61,883 nucleotides of DNA from Methylococcales bacterium. GTDB lineage: Bacteria > Pseudomonadota > Gammaproteobacteria > Methylococcales > Methylomonadaceae. Within the stretch, counting starts at the first letter, position 1; every line of letters starts with the position of its first letter. The notes below the pieces were generated by a model. The model was not told where the DNA came from and made no database searches. It saw nothing but the letters and a program-made list of their open reading frames with translations. The translations under genes were made by a program, and so were the position numbers. The DNA is taken from NCBI GenBank assembly GCA_026398935.1, contig JAPLRW010000259.1, forward strand, positions 1 to 61,883, given 5' to 3'. Below are positions 28,580 through 37,764 of this stretch, piece by piece.

Positions 28580-29092
28580 ATGGCATTTAGAGTTTATTTA
28601 CAATACTTACTGTTTAGCACTGTTCTGGCGTTTAGTTGTTCTGCATACGCTGAGCAACCCACTTTAAATGCATTTACGTTTGGGAGTTATCAGAAGATAC
28701 TTGCAAAGCAGGCACAACAGCCTTTTATACTGGTTATTTGGTCGATAACCTGTCCTTCTTGTGTGAAGGATATGGCGCTATTAAGCACGCTGCATAAAAA
28801 TTGGCCTGCGCTCAAGATGATTATGCTGAGTACGGATGACATGGCTGAATCCGAGCAAGTGCAAGCTGTTTTGGCAAAAAATCAGCTGGCAGGGCTTGAA
28901 AACTGGGTGTTCGCTGAGGAGAATACGCAAAAATTGAATTATGAGATTGATCCTGACTGGTATGCTGAATTGCCCAGAACCTATTTTTTTGATGCGGCGC
29001 ATGTACGTCAGGGCGTCAGTGGTGTTCTGTCTCAAAAAGACTATGAAACCCTGTTTGTAAAAATTCAAAAGAAGCCTGCATCCGTACAGTGA
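28580..29092 (+). CDS. Periplasmic thioredoxin-like protein with CPSC active site
   Basis: This 170-residue protein has a signal peptide (cleavage likely after CSAYA, residue ~24) and a thioredoxin fold. The CxxC active site ITCPSCVKDM follows FILVIW, and the cis-Pro region is AELPRTYFF. It resembles TlpA/ResA-type thiol-disulfide reductases acting on periplasmic cysteines, for example in cytochrome maturation. It starts 14 bp after tatA, on the same strand, so it is probably co-expressed. Partner not identifiable here. Confidence 0.82.
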   Translation: MAFRVYLQYLLFSTVLAFSCSAYAEQPTLNAFTFGSYQKILAKQAQQPFILVIWSITCPSCVKDMALLSTLHKNWPALKMIMLSTDDMAESEQVQAVLAKNQLAGLENWVFAEENTQKLNYEIDPDWYAELPRTYFFDAAHVRQGVSGVLSQKDYETLFVKIQKKPASVQ

Positions 29093-29200
29093 GGTTAATG
29101 CGCTACGGCTAAATTGTCGCAGGCAATGGGCAATATACTGTCTGATTATGGCTACTTTACGGCGGATTACTATGCCATTTCAGCACACTATTTTTCGTTA

Positions 29201-29935
29201 ATGCCAGTACAATTTTATCAAGTAACGTCTGTCGGTAACCGCGCCGTTAACCAAGACTCTATGGTGCGCATTATTAACGATAAGTATGTGTTGTGTGCTG
29301 TTGCTGATGGACTGGGCGGGCATCGCGGTGGCGAGCAGGCGTCGCGGTATTTTTGTCAAAGTTTACTGGCGTTAGCGCCGCATTATCATCAATCCATGCA
29401 ATATGCACCACAGGCAACTTTAACGGCTTGGGTGGGGCAGGCGGTTGATGATATGTATCGGTTATTTGCTGACGATAGAGTGGCTAGAGCCGCCTATACC
29501 ACTTGCGCTATTTTATATATTGATGAGCAGCGCGTGGTAACGGCGCATTGTGGTGATTCGCGGGTTTATCGTTTAAATGCGGATAAAATACTCTGGCGGA
29601 CGCAAGACCATTCGATTCTGCAAAAAAAAATAAATCGCGGTGAAATGACGGAGCAAGAGATGGGTGCTCATCCGGATCAAAACCAATTGACACGCAGCAT
29701 TAACGTCTTAAAAGAGAAGTCTGTTGAGGTCATTACGTATCCGGCCGCGCAAAAGGGCGAAACGTTTGTGGTGTGCAGTGATGGTTTTTGGGTGGGTGTT
29801 AAGGCGTATGAGTGGCTTGAATTAGCGCAGCCGGAGAGTAATGGTCGGCTACTGGCCGCTATTGCAGAAAAAGTGGTTCTAAGGGCGGAGGGGAAAAGTG
29901 ATAATGTCAGTGTGCAATGGTTGCGCTGCTTATAA
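29201..29935 (+). CDS. PP2C-family serine/threonine phosphatase
   Basis: This protein of about 244 residues is a PPM/PP2C metal-dependent phosphatase. It has the opening TSVGNRAVNQDS (metal-binding D), CAVADGLGGHRGGEQAS (second metal Asp and DGxGGH), TTCAILYIDEQRVVTAHCGDSRVY and the final KSDNVSVQWLRC. ATG 29201 gives the usual N-terminus; the frame is open to a TTG at 29114 and an ATG at 29126, whose extra residues do not resemble PP2C. No partner kinase, FHA protein or type VI secretion gene is in the window, so its client is unknown. Confidence 0.88.
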   Translation: MPVQFYQVTSVGNRAVNQDSMVRIINDKYVLCAVADGLGGHRGGEQASRYFCQSLLALAPHYHQSMQYAPQATLTAWVGQAVDDMYRLFADDRVARAAYTTCAILYIDEQRVVTAHCGDSRVYRLNADKILWRTQDHSILQKKINRGEMTEQEMGAHPDQNQLTRSINVLKEKSVEVITYPAAQKGETFVVCSDGFWVGVKAYEWLELAQPESNGRLLAAIAEKVVLRAEGKSDNVSVQWLRCL

Positions 29936-29963
29936 GGGTTTTTATAAACAGCGGCTGACGGGA

Positions 29964-30938
29964 TTAATGCGTGGCTAGACCGTGCTTTTGGATACGATAC
30001 AGCAAAGTATCGCGCGTCAGTCCTAGTAACCTTGCAGACTGGCTACGATTGCCATTGGTTCTAATCAAGGCTTGATGAATCATGTCTGCTTCGAGTGTGT
30101 CCAGCTTTACGCCTACTTCAGGTAAGGTAAAATTAGAGGCTGCCGAGCTGGATGAAGACAGTGTGCCGTTAGCAAGCTTAGTAAATTCAATCGGCAAGTT
30201 TTCCGGCTCAATGGTTTTACCTGCGGCCAAGATACTCAGTCGTTCACACAAGTTGCGCAATTCTCGGATGTTACCCGGCCAAGCGTACGCACGTAACACG
30301 CGCAAGGCGGCTCTGCTGAAGGTAGATGGAAGAACATTGTAGTCATTGGAGAAACGGTGCATAAAATGTTTGACCAGTAGCTCAATGTCTTCAGTGCGTT
30401 GTTTTAGCGGGGGAATTTCCAAGGGCACGACATGTAAACGATAAAACAAATCTTGCCTAAAAGACCCTGCTGCTATTTGCTCATGTAAGTCGGTATTGGT
30501 TGCGGCAATAATGCGGACATTTACAAAGTAAGGTTTGGTATCGCCAACGGCAAGGCACTCGCCCGTTTCAAGGAAACGCAGTAATTTAGACTGAATGCCG
30601 ATGGGTAAAGAGTTAATTTCATCCAGAAATAAAGTACCCCCATTAACACTCTGTAAAATACCTTGTTTATTACACGCCGCGCCAGTGAATGCGCCTCTTT
30701 TATGACCGAATAACTCCGACTCTACCAAACTTTCCGGTAATGCGGCGCAATTGAGGGTAATAAACGCTTTGTCAGCGCGTGTACTGTGTTTTTGGATGGC
30801 GGTTGCAAGAATTTCTTTACCCGTACCCGTTTCGCCTTTGATAAGAATCGTGACGTCGGTAGCCGCAACAATTTTGGCGCTACGTAATAAAGATCCAAAG
30901 CCAGGGGATTGACCGATAATCGCGTTAAAATGATTCAT
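29964..30938 (-). CDS. Sigma54-dependent transcriptional activator (AAA+/Fis)
   Basis: This 324-residue enhancer-binding protein has no receiver or sensory domain. It has an AAA+ core with Walker A GETGTGKEIL, the sigma54-contacting RGAFTGA loop, GGTLFLDEINSLP Walker B and the YAWPGNIREL segment. The C-terminal Fis-type HTH is NGNRSQSARLLGLTRDTLLY. ATG 30938 is chosen over the TTG at 30968, because AAAAGAGA precedes it. Lacking an N-terminal control domain, it may be constitutive or controlled by a partner. The downstream target promoters are not obvious in this window. Confidence 0.92.
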   Translation of the reverse strand: MNHFNAIIGQSPGFGSLLRSAKIVAATDVTILIKGETGTGKEILATAIQKHSTRADKAFITLNCAALPESLVESELFGHKRGAFTGAACNKQGILQSVNGGTLFLDEINSLPIGIQSKLLRFLETGECLAVGDTKPYFVNVRIIAATNTDLHEQIAAGSFRQDLFYRLHVVPLEIPPLKQRTEDIELLVKHFMHRFSNDYNVLPSTFSRAALRVLRAYAWPGNIRELRNLCERLSILAAGKTIEPENLPIEFTKLANGTLSSSSSAASNFTLPEVGVKLDTLEADMIHQALIRTNGNRSQSARLLGLTRDTLLYRIQKHGLATH

Positions 30939-30991
30939 AAACAATCTCTTTTGAGTTGGGGTTAACAATAAAAACCAGTGTTATTTATCTG

Positions 30992-31714
30992 CTACATCAA
31001 GTGATGCTGTATTCGCATGGGGTAAAGCCACGGGAATGCCGCAGATAACGCTAATAAAATCATTAGAACACCGACTATTTGCCTAAAACGATTCTGTCTG
31101 GCCAGTTTCTGTAACGATACTGTCATTATACCAATACCAACCACTGCAGGTAAAGTCCCCAATCCAAAGGCGAGCATGGTGACGGCGCTTTTGAGAATGT
31201 CGCCGGTTGTTGCAGACATGATGAGCGCGGCATACACCAAACCGCAGGGCAGCCAGCCCCAGATAGTGCCGAATAAAAAAGCATTTAAGGGCGTTTTGAC
31301 GGGAATTAGTTTGTGCCCAAACGGTTCCAGTTTTTTCCACAGGAAGACGCCGGTTTTTTCGACATAAGCAAAGCGCGGAAACCAGCCAGCAATATATAAG
31401 CCCGCTGAGCCCATCATCAATGCTGAGGCTATTTGTAAGCAGCGATAACCGAGGTCATGGTCGAAAGGCATGCTCAATACCTGGCTTAATAGTCCAGCTA
31501 AAGCACCTGCCGTAGTGTAGCTGATAATACGACCGAGATTGTAATTAAAGACAAACGCAAATAAGCGCGGCTTACTGCTGCGAATTTTTGCATCAAGGCT
31601 TAAGGTGAGTGTGCCAATAATTGAACCACACATCCCAATACAGTGCATGCTGCTAAAAAGACCCATGACAAACGCCATAAGGTAAGAAGAGGTAAAGTCG
31701 GAATGTATTAACAT
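30992..31714 (-). CDS. TauE/SafE-like (DsbD_2) membrane protein
   Basis: This 240-residue integral membrane protein has about six TM helices. It has the MHCIGMCGSI motif near residues 23-32 and WGWLPCGLVYAAL (~150-162), two cysteine-containing membrane motifs. This pattern matches the DsbD_2 / 'sulfite exporter TauE/SafE' family often linked to cytochrome oxidase assembly or heavy-metal handling; role here is inferred. It is upstream of the sigma54 activator on the same strand (53-bp gap). The AAGGTG ribosome-binding site overlaps an 11-bp inverted repeat just before the ATG, which may control translation. Confidence 0.82.
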   Translation of the reverse strand: MLIHSDFTSSYLMAFVMGLFSSMHCIGMCGSIIGTLTLSLDAKIRSSKPRLFAFVFNYNLGRIISYTTAGALAGLLSQVLSMPFDHDLGYRCLQIASALMMGSAGLYIAGWFPRFAYVEKTGVFLWKKLEPFGHKLIPVKTPLNAFLFGTIWGWLPCGLVYAALIMSATTGDILKSAVTMLAFGLGTLPAVVGIGIMTVSLQKLARQNRFRQIVGVLMILLALSAAFPWLYPMRIQHHLM

Positions 31715-31715
31715 A

Positions 31716-31766
31716 GTTCGCGCACCTTAACATAAATGCTTATTTTAATAAAGGTGGTGCGCGAAC
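31716..31766 (-). promoter_or_regulatory. Inverted repeat overlapping the SD of the TauE-like gene
   Basis: Arms GTTCGCGCACC (31716-31726) and GGTGCGCGAAC (31756-31766) are a perfect 11-bp inverted repeat separated by 29 bases. On the minus strand the near arm, AAGGTGCGCGAAC, contains the likely SD and ends 1 base before the ATG at 31714. In RNA it would hide the ribosome-binding site; as DNA it could be an operator. Confidence 0.5.
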
Positions 31767-31811
31767 GGTGGGGCGTTACTGCTTAACTGTTCTCTTAGGG
31801 CCGTGTGCAGT

Positions 31812-32543
31812 TTAGGCGTTTTGAAATTGCGACAAAATTTGTTGCTGAATTTTTTCAGCCATCTCCTTGCGGTTTTCTGCATCGCGTATCGGACGTCCTA
31901 CGACAATATAATCAGCACCATTTTGAAAGGCTTGTTCAACACTGACTACGCGTTTTTGGTCATCATCTTCGCGATTATCTACTGGCCGGATGCCGGGGAT
32001 AATCACTAACAGACGATGATCCAGTTCGGTTCTGAGCATAGACGCTTCCAGTCCCGATGACACAATACCGTCACAGCCAATCTGCAAAGCGCGTTTTGCT
32101 CGCGATAGAACCAGTTCGCGTACGTCACATTTAAAGCCCAGATCCTCTAAATCTCCTCTGTCTAGGCTGGTGAGCGCGGTGACGGCCAATACTTTTAAAT
32201 TGCCTTTTGCAGCGGCGGCGGCTTCCATAATGGCATCGTTACCATGAATCGTTGCCAGATCAACACCTCTGTTGCTGAGGGCTTTTATAGCGCGTCCCAC
32301 TGTTGCTGGTACATCAAAAAACTTGAGATCAACAAAGACCTTTTTGTTACGGGCTTGTAGCCATTCAATGAAACCGAAATAATCCCCGCACATAAATAAT
32401 TCCATGCCGACTTTATAAAATAAGACAGCATCGCCTAATTCCTCTACTAAAGCCTGTGCCTCGGCAATACTGGGCACGTCTAAAGCCATAATCAAGCGTT
32501 CACGGACTGGAATAGGTTTGGTTGAAAGATGTGATGGTGTCAT
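31812..32543 (-). CDS. pyrF: Orotidine 5'-phosphate decarboxylase
   Basis: This 243-residue cytosolic enzyme makes UMP, the last step of de novo pyrimidine synthesis. The active-site DxKxxD motif is VFVDLKFFDVPATVGRAI, the substrate loop VIIPGIRP, and the C-terminal ADYIVVGRPI follows. ATG 32543 gives a family-standard length; the frame is open upstream to 32702 but that extension (Lys/Arg-rich) is not family-like. It is divergent from the AEC transporter gene at 32682. Confidence 0.96.
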   Translation of the reverse strand: MTPSHLSTKPIPVRERLIMALDVPSIAEAQALVEELGDAVLFYKVGMELFMCGDYFGFIEWLQARNKKVFVDLKFFDVPATVGRAIKALSNRGVDLATIHGNDAIMEAAAAAKGNLKVLAVTALTSLDRGDLEDLGFKCDVRELVLSRAKRALQIGCDGIVSSGLEASMLRTELDHRLLVIIPGIRPVDNREDDDQKRVVSVEQAFQNGADYIVVGRPIRDAENRKEMAEKIQQQILSQFQNA

Positions 32544-32681
32544 AGTGTTTAAATTAAAAAAGTGAGGAGAAAAATAGCCATCCGTGTCGTTTGAATGACC
32601 GAGGTATTGCCCTATATTACCTGAACTGTCGCGTTGGGTGAATGATAGAATAATCAAATTCTTTCTTATTCGTTTTTTTTG

Positions 32682-33596
32682 ATGACCTCGACGCTTCTTC
32701 AAATGGCCATAATTATCGCGTGTGGCGCGGTATGGCGAATTTTTACCCCGTTAGGCTTAAACGCCCAGCAGACGCGTCAGGTATTAACGACGCTGGTGTA
32801 TTATTTGTTTTTACCGGCATTGGTATTAAATGTGCTTTGGCATGCCGATATCGGCATACACTCGATTTATTACACTGCCGTAGGGGTTACGTGCATTGTT
32901 GTCGCCGTTTTGTGTAGCTGGATAGGTGGACGATTGCTCAAGTTTGAGGCGGCGCAAATGGGCGCAGTCATCTTGGCCGCTGCCTTTGCGAATGTGACTT
33001 TTTTAGGGCTGCCAGTTTTAGAGCAACTGTTTGGCACTTGGGCGCGATCAGTCGCTATCCAAATGGATTTATTTGCAGTTGCGCCGTTTTTATATACTGC
33101 AGGTATTTTGTTGGCGCGGCATTTTGGCACTGATGAGCAGGTTAAGCCAAAATCGGTATTGTTGTTTTTAAATACGCCGCCGTTTTGGGCAGCTTTTTTA
33201 GCGGTCATCCTTAATCTTAACGCTGTACCTACGCCTTTGTGGCTTGATGGCGTATTGCAAAAACTGTCGGCTGCAGTAGTGCCGCTGATGTTGTTTTCAT
33301 TAGGATTGGCGTTGAGTTGGCATATGGTCAGGCTAAAGCACACGCCTTATGTCTTATTGGTGGTGAGCATTAAGCTTTTTTTAATGCCATTTCTAGCGCT
33401 AGCACTGGTTGCTCATCTGGATTTAGCTGCTGATTATAAAGCGGCGGCAGTTATGGATTTAGCGATGCCGAGTATGTTGATGGGCGTTGTGTTGTGTGAT
33501 CGGTATCACTTGGATAGTGCGTTGTATGCCATGTTAGTGACTGTAACCACCGCCTTAAGTGTCATTACTTTACCTTTTTGGTACGAATTATTATGA
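32682..33596 (+). CDS. AEC-family (auxin efflux carrier type) transporter
   Basis: This 304-residue inner-membrane protein has about ten TM helices arranged as two inverted halves. It shows the LTTLVYYLFLPALVLNVLW opening and the C-terminal PSMLMGVVLCDRYHLD segment typical of the AEC/Mem-transport family. Substrate may be an organic acid or amino acid; it is not predictable. Start ATG 32682 has a poor ribosome-binding site. It overlaps cinA by four bases (ATGA), so cinA translation is probably coupled. Confidence 0.88.
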   Translation: MTSTLLQMAIIIACGAVWRIFTPLGLNAQQTRQVLTTLVYYLFLPALVLNVLWHADIGIHSIYYTAVGVTCIVVAVLCSWIGGRLLKFEAAQMGAVILAAAFANVTFLGLPVLEQLFGTWARSVAIQMDLFAVAPFLYTAGILLARHFGTDEQVKPKSVLLFLNTPPFWAAFLAVILNLNAVPTPLWLDGVLQKLSAAVVPLMLFSLGLALSWHMVRLKHTPYVLLVVSIKLFLMPFLALALVAHLDLAADYKAAAVMDLAMPSMLMGVVLCDRYHLDSALYAMLVTVTTALSVITLPFWYELL

Positions 33597-34843
33597 ATGT
33601 AACGGTTGAGATCTTTTCGCAGGGTGAAGAAATTATAACCGGTCAAACGGTAGATACCAATTCAGCTTGGCTATCGGAACGGCTGGTTAGAATGGGTTTT
33701 AAAGTTACCCGGCATACGGCGGTAGGGGATGAGTTAAATGACCTGACCGCACTGTTGCAAGAAATTGCGCAACGGGCGGATTGCTGTCTTTGTACCGGAG
33801 GATTGGGGCCTACTAGCGATGATTTAACCGCTGAAGCGGTCGCAAAAGCGTTTGCGTTGCCGTTAGCATTTGATCCGGTGGCTTTCGCACACATTCAAGC
33901 CTTTTTCACGCGTCGTGATCGCCCCATGCCAGCGTCTAATCGCAAGCAGGCCATGTTGCCGCAAGGTGCGTTACGCATTGATAACGCGCTAGGAACGGCA
34001 CCGGGTTTTGCGTTGCGGTATGGACGCTGTTGGTTTGCTTTCATGCCGGGCGTTCCTTCTGAAATGCGGCATTTATTTGATACCACGATTCAGCCTTATT
34101 TGCAGCAACACTTCACGGTGCAGCCCAGTCATTTGATTACCTTAAAAACCATTGGCATTGGTGAGTCGGCTCTGCAAGAATTGATTGAGGGTATTCCGAT
34201 ACCGGATGCTGTGCAATTAGGCTTTCGTGCTGGTATAGAAGACGTGCAAACGAAACTGCTGTTTCCCCATGCCTACCCAAACAGTGATAAGACCCGTCTG
34301 GTGGCACAGTTTTCGGCGCAACTGGGTGATTTTGTGTTTGCTATTGATGGCTTGGAGCACGCGTCTGGTGATCTAGTGGAGGTTATAGCAGAAATGCTTG
34401 CTGTAACACATCAAACAGTTGCTGTACTTGAAAGCCTTAGTCAAGGCTTGATTGCCGCTAAATGTATTGGGCAGTCGTGGTTAATACAAAGCCTTTATCA
34501 GCAATCATTGGCGCGTTTGGCGGCACAATTTGGCTTGCCGCTTAATAGCGCTGATTTGATGGCAACAGCGTTGCCATTAGCACAGGCCGTACGCCAACAC
34601 AGTGGCGCTGATTTTGCCTTGGTACAATTAGCCGTTGTGGATGCAAAGCAGAGTAGCGGCCAAGAGCAGTCTACTGCTATATACACGGTACTGGCGACTG
34701 AACAAGGTGCATATCCACAAAGCTTAACTGTTAGTGGTAATCTCAAGCGTAAACAAAACCAAGCGGCTTTAATGGCGCTGGATTTACTCCGGCGCTTTTT
34801 ACAGAATAAACACGCTATTCCCTGCCAGCATTATACTGACTGA
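33593..34843 (+). CDS. cinA: CinA-like protein with degenerate amidase domain
   Basis: This 416-residue protein has an N-terminal CinA/MoCF-like nucleotide domain (EIFSQGEEIITGQTVDTNSA, CLCTGGLGPTSDDLT, FAFMPGVPSEM). The C-terminal half (about 265-410) aligns with the nicotinamide-nucleotide amidase (PncC) fold, but the catalytic ESCTGG loop reads ESLSQG and the TGIAGPGG segment is lost (VQLAVVDAKQ...). So the amidase is likely inactive, while the N-terminal ADP-ribose pyrophosphatase-type domain looks intact. ATG 33593 overlaps the AEC stop by ATGA. Confidence 0.85.
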   Translation: MNVTVEIFSQGEEIITGQTVDTNSAWLSERLVRMGFKVTRHTAVGDELNDLTALLQEIAQRADCCLCTGGLGPTSDDLTAEAVAKAFALPLAFDPVAFAHIQAFFTRRDRPMPASNRKQAMLPQGALRIDNALGTAPGFALRYGRCWFAFMPGVPSEMRHLFDTTIQPYLQQHFTVQPSHLITLKTIGIGESALQELIEGIPIPDAVQLGFRAGIEDVQTKLLFPHAYPNSDKTRLVAQFSAQLGDFVFAIDGLEHASGDLVEVIAEMLAVTHQTVAVLESLSQGLIAAKCIGQSWLIQSLYQQSLARLAAQFGLPLNSADLMATALPLAQAVRQHSGADFALVQLAVVDAKQSSGQEQSTAIYTVLATEQGAYPQSLTVSGNLKRKQNQAALMALDLLRRFLQNKHAIPCQHYTD

Positions 34844-35016
34844 ATGGCTTTGTTGTGGGGGCTGCGCACATGCTGATAAAAACCTTCCGCAGGATCATAA
34901 ATAAAATGTGAAATATAGACTATACTGCTTCAGCGGTTGCATTTTTATTGATACCTTTTGTCCATCATTTATGATAAGCTTTGGCAAATAAAAACAGTTA
35001 CCTAGGGATCAAAGAG

Positions 35017-35862
35017 ATGGGCAAAATGAAAAAGAAGTGCAAGATAATAGGGGGTTTGCTTGGCGGATTATTGCTGGCTTTTGATGCGAATGCCATTGTG
35101 ATTTTGACACCCGCTTATTTTTATCCGTCCAGCGATCCTAAGGACAGTTTTTGGGATGAAATGACCGTAGCGGCACAAACAGTAAGTGTCACGGCGATTA
35201 TGAATCCGAATGATGGCCCAGGAACAGCCGTTAATAGTGACTACACCAATGCCATTACTGCCTTCCGCAGTGCGGGGGGTAAAGTGATCGGTTATGTGCC
35301 GACTACTTATGGACAGCGTGCCCAAGCGAATGTATTGGCAGATGTTGGACGGTATACCAGTTTCTATAAAGTTGACGGTATATTTCTGGATGAAATGTCT
35401 AACGATCCCAATAATGTAGGCTACTATCAGTCGCTGTATAACAGCATTAAAACAGATCCTTCAAGCGCCAGTTACAGTATTTTTAGTAATCCGGGTGCTA
35501 GTGCGCCAGAAGGCTATGTGGGCACGGCTGATGTCATTGTGACTTACGAGAACCAGACTAATTATGCTAACTATACGCCCGATAGCTGGGCGGAAAAATA
35601 TTCGGCAGATCATTTTGCGCACTTGTTATATAACGTTGGTACTGCCGCAGAGATGCAAGCCAGTGTGGCATTGGCGGCTGGTCGTAACGTCGGGTATTTG
35701 TATGTTACAAATGACACCCTGACTAATCCGTGGGATACGCTTCCGAGCTACTGGAATGCTGAAGCATCGGCTGTCTCAGCCGTACCGTTACCCAGTAGCG
35801 GTCTATTGTTAATGGCAGGCTTAGGATTTTTAGGCTTGCAGCGTAAGAAAAATAATATCTGA
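35017..35862 (+). CDS. Secreted spherulin-4-like protein with PEP-CTERM tail
   Basis: This protein of about 281 residues has an N-terminal signal peptide (MKKKCKIIGGLLGGLLLAFD then ANA), a spherulin-4/GH135-like TIM-barrel domain and a C-terminal sorting tail. The domain is recognised by ILTPAYFYPSS, a VIGYVPTTYGQR strand and VDGIFLDEMSND with an acidic pair at the barrel edge. The tail is AVPLPSSGLLLMAGLGFLGL followed by QRKKNN, a PEP-CTERM-type motif (V-P-x-P, TM helix, basic end) recognised by exosortases. Members of the fold cleave galactosaminogalactan-type polysaccharides in fungi; activity here is a guess. ATG 35017 has AGGGA upstream; ATG 35026 is an alternative. Confidence 0.78.
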   Translation: MGKMKKKCKIIGGLLGGLLLAFDANAIVILTPAYFYPSSDPKDSFWDEMTVAAQTVSVTAIMNPNDGPGTAVNSDYTNAITAFRSAGGKVIGYVPTTYGQRAQANVLADVGRYTSFYKVDGIFLDEMSNDPNNVGYYQSLYNSIKTDPSSASYSIFSNPGASAPEGYVGTADVIVTYENQTNYANYTPDSWAEKYSADHFAHLLYNVGTAAEMQASVALAAGRNVGYLYVTNDTLTNPWDTLPSYWNAEASAVSAVPLPSSGLLLMAGLGFLGLQRKKNNI

Positions 35863-35870
35863 TTACCCCC

Positions 35871-36007
35871 GTATACGGAAGCTAATGTAGGGTGCATAAG
35901 CGATAGCGTCATGCACCTTTGAGGTTTCCAGTTTCCAGTTTCAAGGCGGATAGCGCTACCGCTTATCCGGCCTACGTCTTACGCCCTACGCCCTACGCCT
36001 TACGTCC
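35871..36007. repeat. Repeat cluster: dispersed GTATACGG unit and two heptamer arrays
   Basis: A 32-bp sequence beginning GTATACGGAAGCTAATGTAG (35871-35902) recurs at 37765-37796. It is followed by three GTTTCCA-type heptamers (35924-35944) and then five CCTACGC-type heptamers (35971-36005: CCTACGT, CTTACGC, CCTACGC, CCTACGC, CTTACGT). This dense non-coding repeat block sits just before the frameshifted DUF1566 gene. Confidence 0.75.
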
Positions 36008-36036
36008 TGATACACTAACCCCTTCCAGAGAACAGT

Positions 36037-37729
36037 ATGACTCGATTAACCTACCTGTTTATTATCTTTATCTTGTGTGGTTTTAATGCACAGGCGTTTG
36101 CTGACTATGTGAAAGTGTCTAATAGCGGCAACGCGCTGCCGGATTCTGCTCAATTGGGCGGTGGCGCAGATGATTGGGCGTGTACCTATGACGATAAGAC
36201 ATCAATTGATGTGGGAAGTGAAAACCACGGATGGCGGTTTGCGCGACCAAGAATGGCGGTATACTTGGTACGACACTAATAGCCCTGATGGCAATAAAGG
36301 CTTTTCCAGCGGCTATCATACCTGTAAAACCAGTAAACGTTGTGACACCGAAAAATTCACCCAGGATGTCAATACCCAAGGCTTGTGCGGCAGTAAAGAC
36401 TGGCGGCTGCCTGATATCGAGCAACTCAACAGCTTGGTGTATTGCTCTAATGGCAAATATAACCCGTTGGCAAGTGATCAGACTGGGTATATCTGCTCAG
36501 ACTATGGCAAAGAACCAACCATTAATAGCGGCTACTTCCCCAATACGCCATTTCCGTCGGGGTTTTGTTGGTCGTCGTCCTCGTATGCTAACGATAGTTA
36601 CGGTGCGTGGAGCGTCAACTTCAGCCGCGGCTACGACTACGTGGACTTTAAGGACGGCATAGGTCAAGTGCGGTTAGTTCGTATCGGACAGTGGTTTGGC
36701 GTTTTGTCTGAAACGCCTACACCCGGCACTACCGTTAGTGGCAATCCCACTGCCGCTACATTTTTGATTCAATCGACTGCCGATGCGGGACAAAGCTACA
36801 GCAACCGCTTTAACGTCACACAAAAAATTGCGATGAGCGGAAAAATAAGCGTAGCACCCAGTCACATAGGGCGTAATGGTGTTACTTATATCGTTGCTAA
36901 CTACAACGGCAGTTGGTATATGAAATCGCCGCAAGGTTGGGCGGTGTGGGATGTTAACACGGACAGCCTTAAAGCTTCCGGCGCTGCACATGCTTTAAGC
37001 CGTGTTGAAGTTGTCGACATTGAAAAATCACTGTCAGGCTTGGCTGGCAATTTCGCCGTGTATCTAGGGTATAAAGTAGACAGCGATATTCAGTATAACG
37101 CCCCAGCCTATACCTTCACCGTACCTTGCATTTCGCCACAGGTAGTTCAGAATGGGGTTTGTGTGAATCCGCCTTTATCCGGAAAATATACCAAAATAGA
37201 CAGCAACGGTAATGCCTTACCGGATAGCGCCCCCAGTTGGGATTGCGCAAAGGACAATGCGACTGGCTTGATGTGGGAAGTAAAAACCAATGATGGTGGC
37301 TTACGCGATCAAAAGTGGTCTTATACGTGGTATGACAGTAATAGCCCTGATGGCAATAAAGGCGTGTCCAGTCGCACAAGCTACTGTAAAACCAACGGGC
37401 GCTGTGACACCGAAAAATTCACCCAAGATGTCAATGCCCAAGGCTTGTGTGGCAGTAAAGATTGGCGGATGCCTACAATAGAGGAACTAAGGACAGTGGT
37501 GTATTGCTCTGCTGGTAAATATTCAGGCAATGATTGTCTCAATACAACAAAACGCCCCACTATTGATAGCGGCTATTTCCCTAATACGTTATCTGTGGTG
37601 TTTTGGTCGTCGTCCTCAAATGCTGACGGTAGTGGCTTCGCGAGGGGCGTCTACTTCTACGACGGCAACGACTACTGGATCTTTAAGGACGGTAGCAGTC
37701 TAGTGCGGTTAGTTCGTATCGGACAGTGA
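36037..37729 (+). pseudogene. Secreted two-domain DUF1566 (Lcl) protein, broken by a frameshift
   Basis: A signal peptide (IIFILCGFNAQAFA, from ATG 36037) leads into the first DUF1566/Lcl-type domain, but the frame is lost near 36203-36206. The segment AAGACATCAATTGATGTGG has one base more than the equivalent ACTGGCTTGATGTGG in the second domain (37261-37275). The next frame then continues to the TGA at 37729 (LMWEVKTTDGGLRDQEWRY, an Ig-like middle region, and a second domain with LMWEVKTNDGGLRDQKWSY). Both domains share CGSKDWR and WSSSS motifs and nearly the same end, VRLVRIGQ. This is a tandem duplication with about 85% local identity. It is probably an outer-surface or secreted protein of unknown role. 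A sequencing error is an alternative cause of the break. Confidence 0.8.
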
Positions 37730-37764
37730 TTTTGCGTTTTTGGTTTTGAGCGACTGCGTACCCC

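Noticed and set aside
32544-32702. N-terminal extension of PyrF
   Set aside because: Lys/Arg-rich extra residues not found in the family; ATG 32543 fits better.
36119-36424. 101-residue minus-strand frame across the DUF1566 gene
   Set aside because: Shadow of the plus-strand gene with low-complexity composition and no ribosome-binding site.
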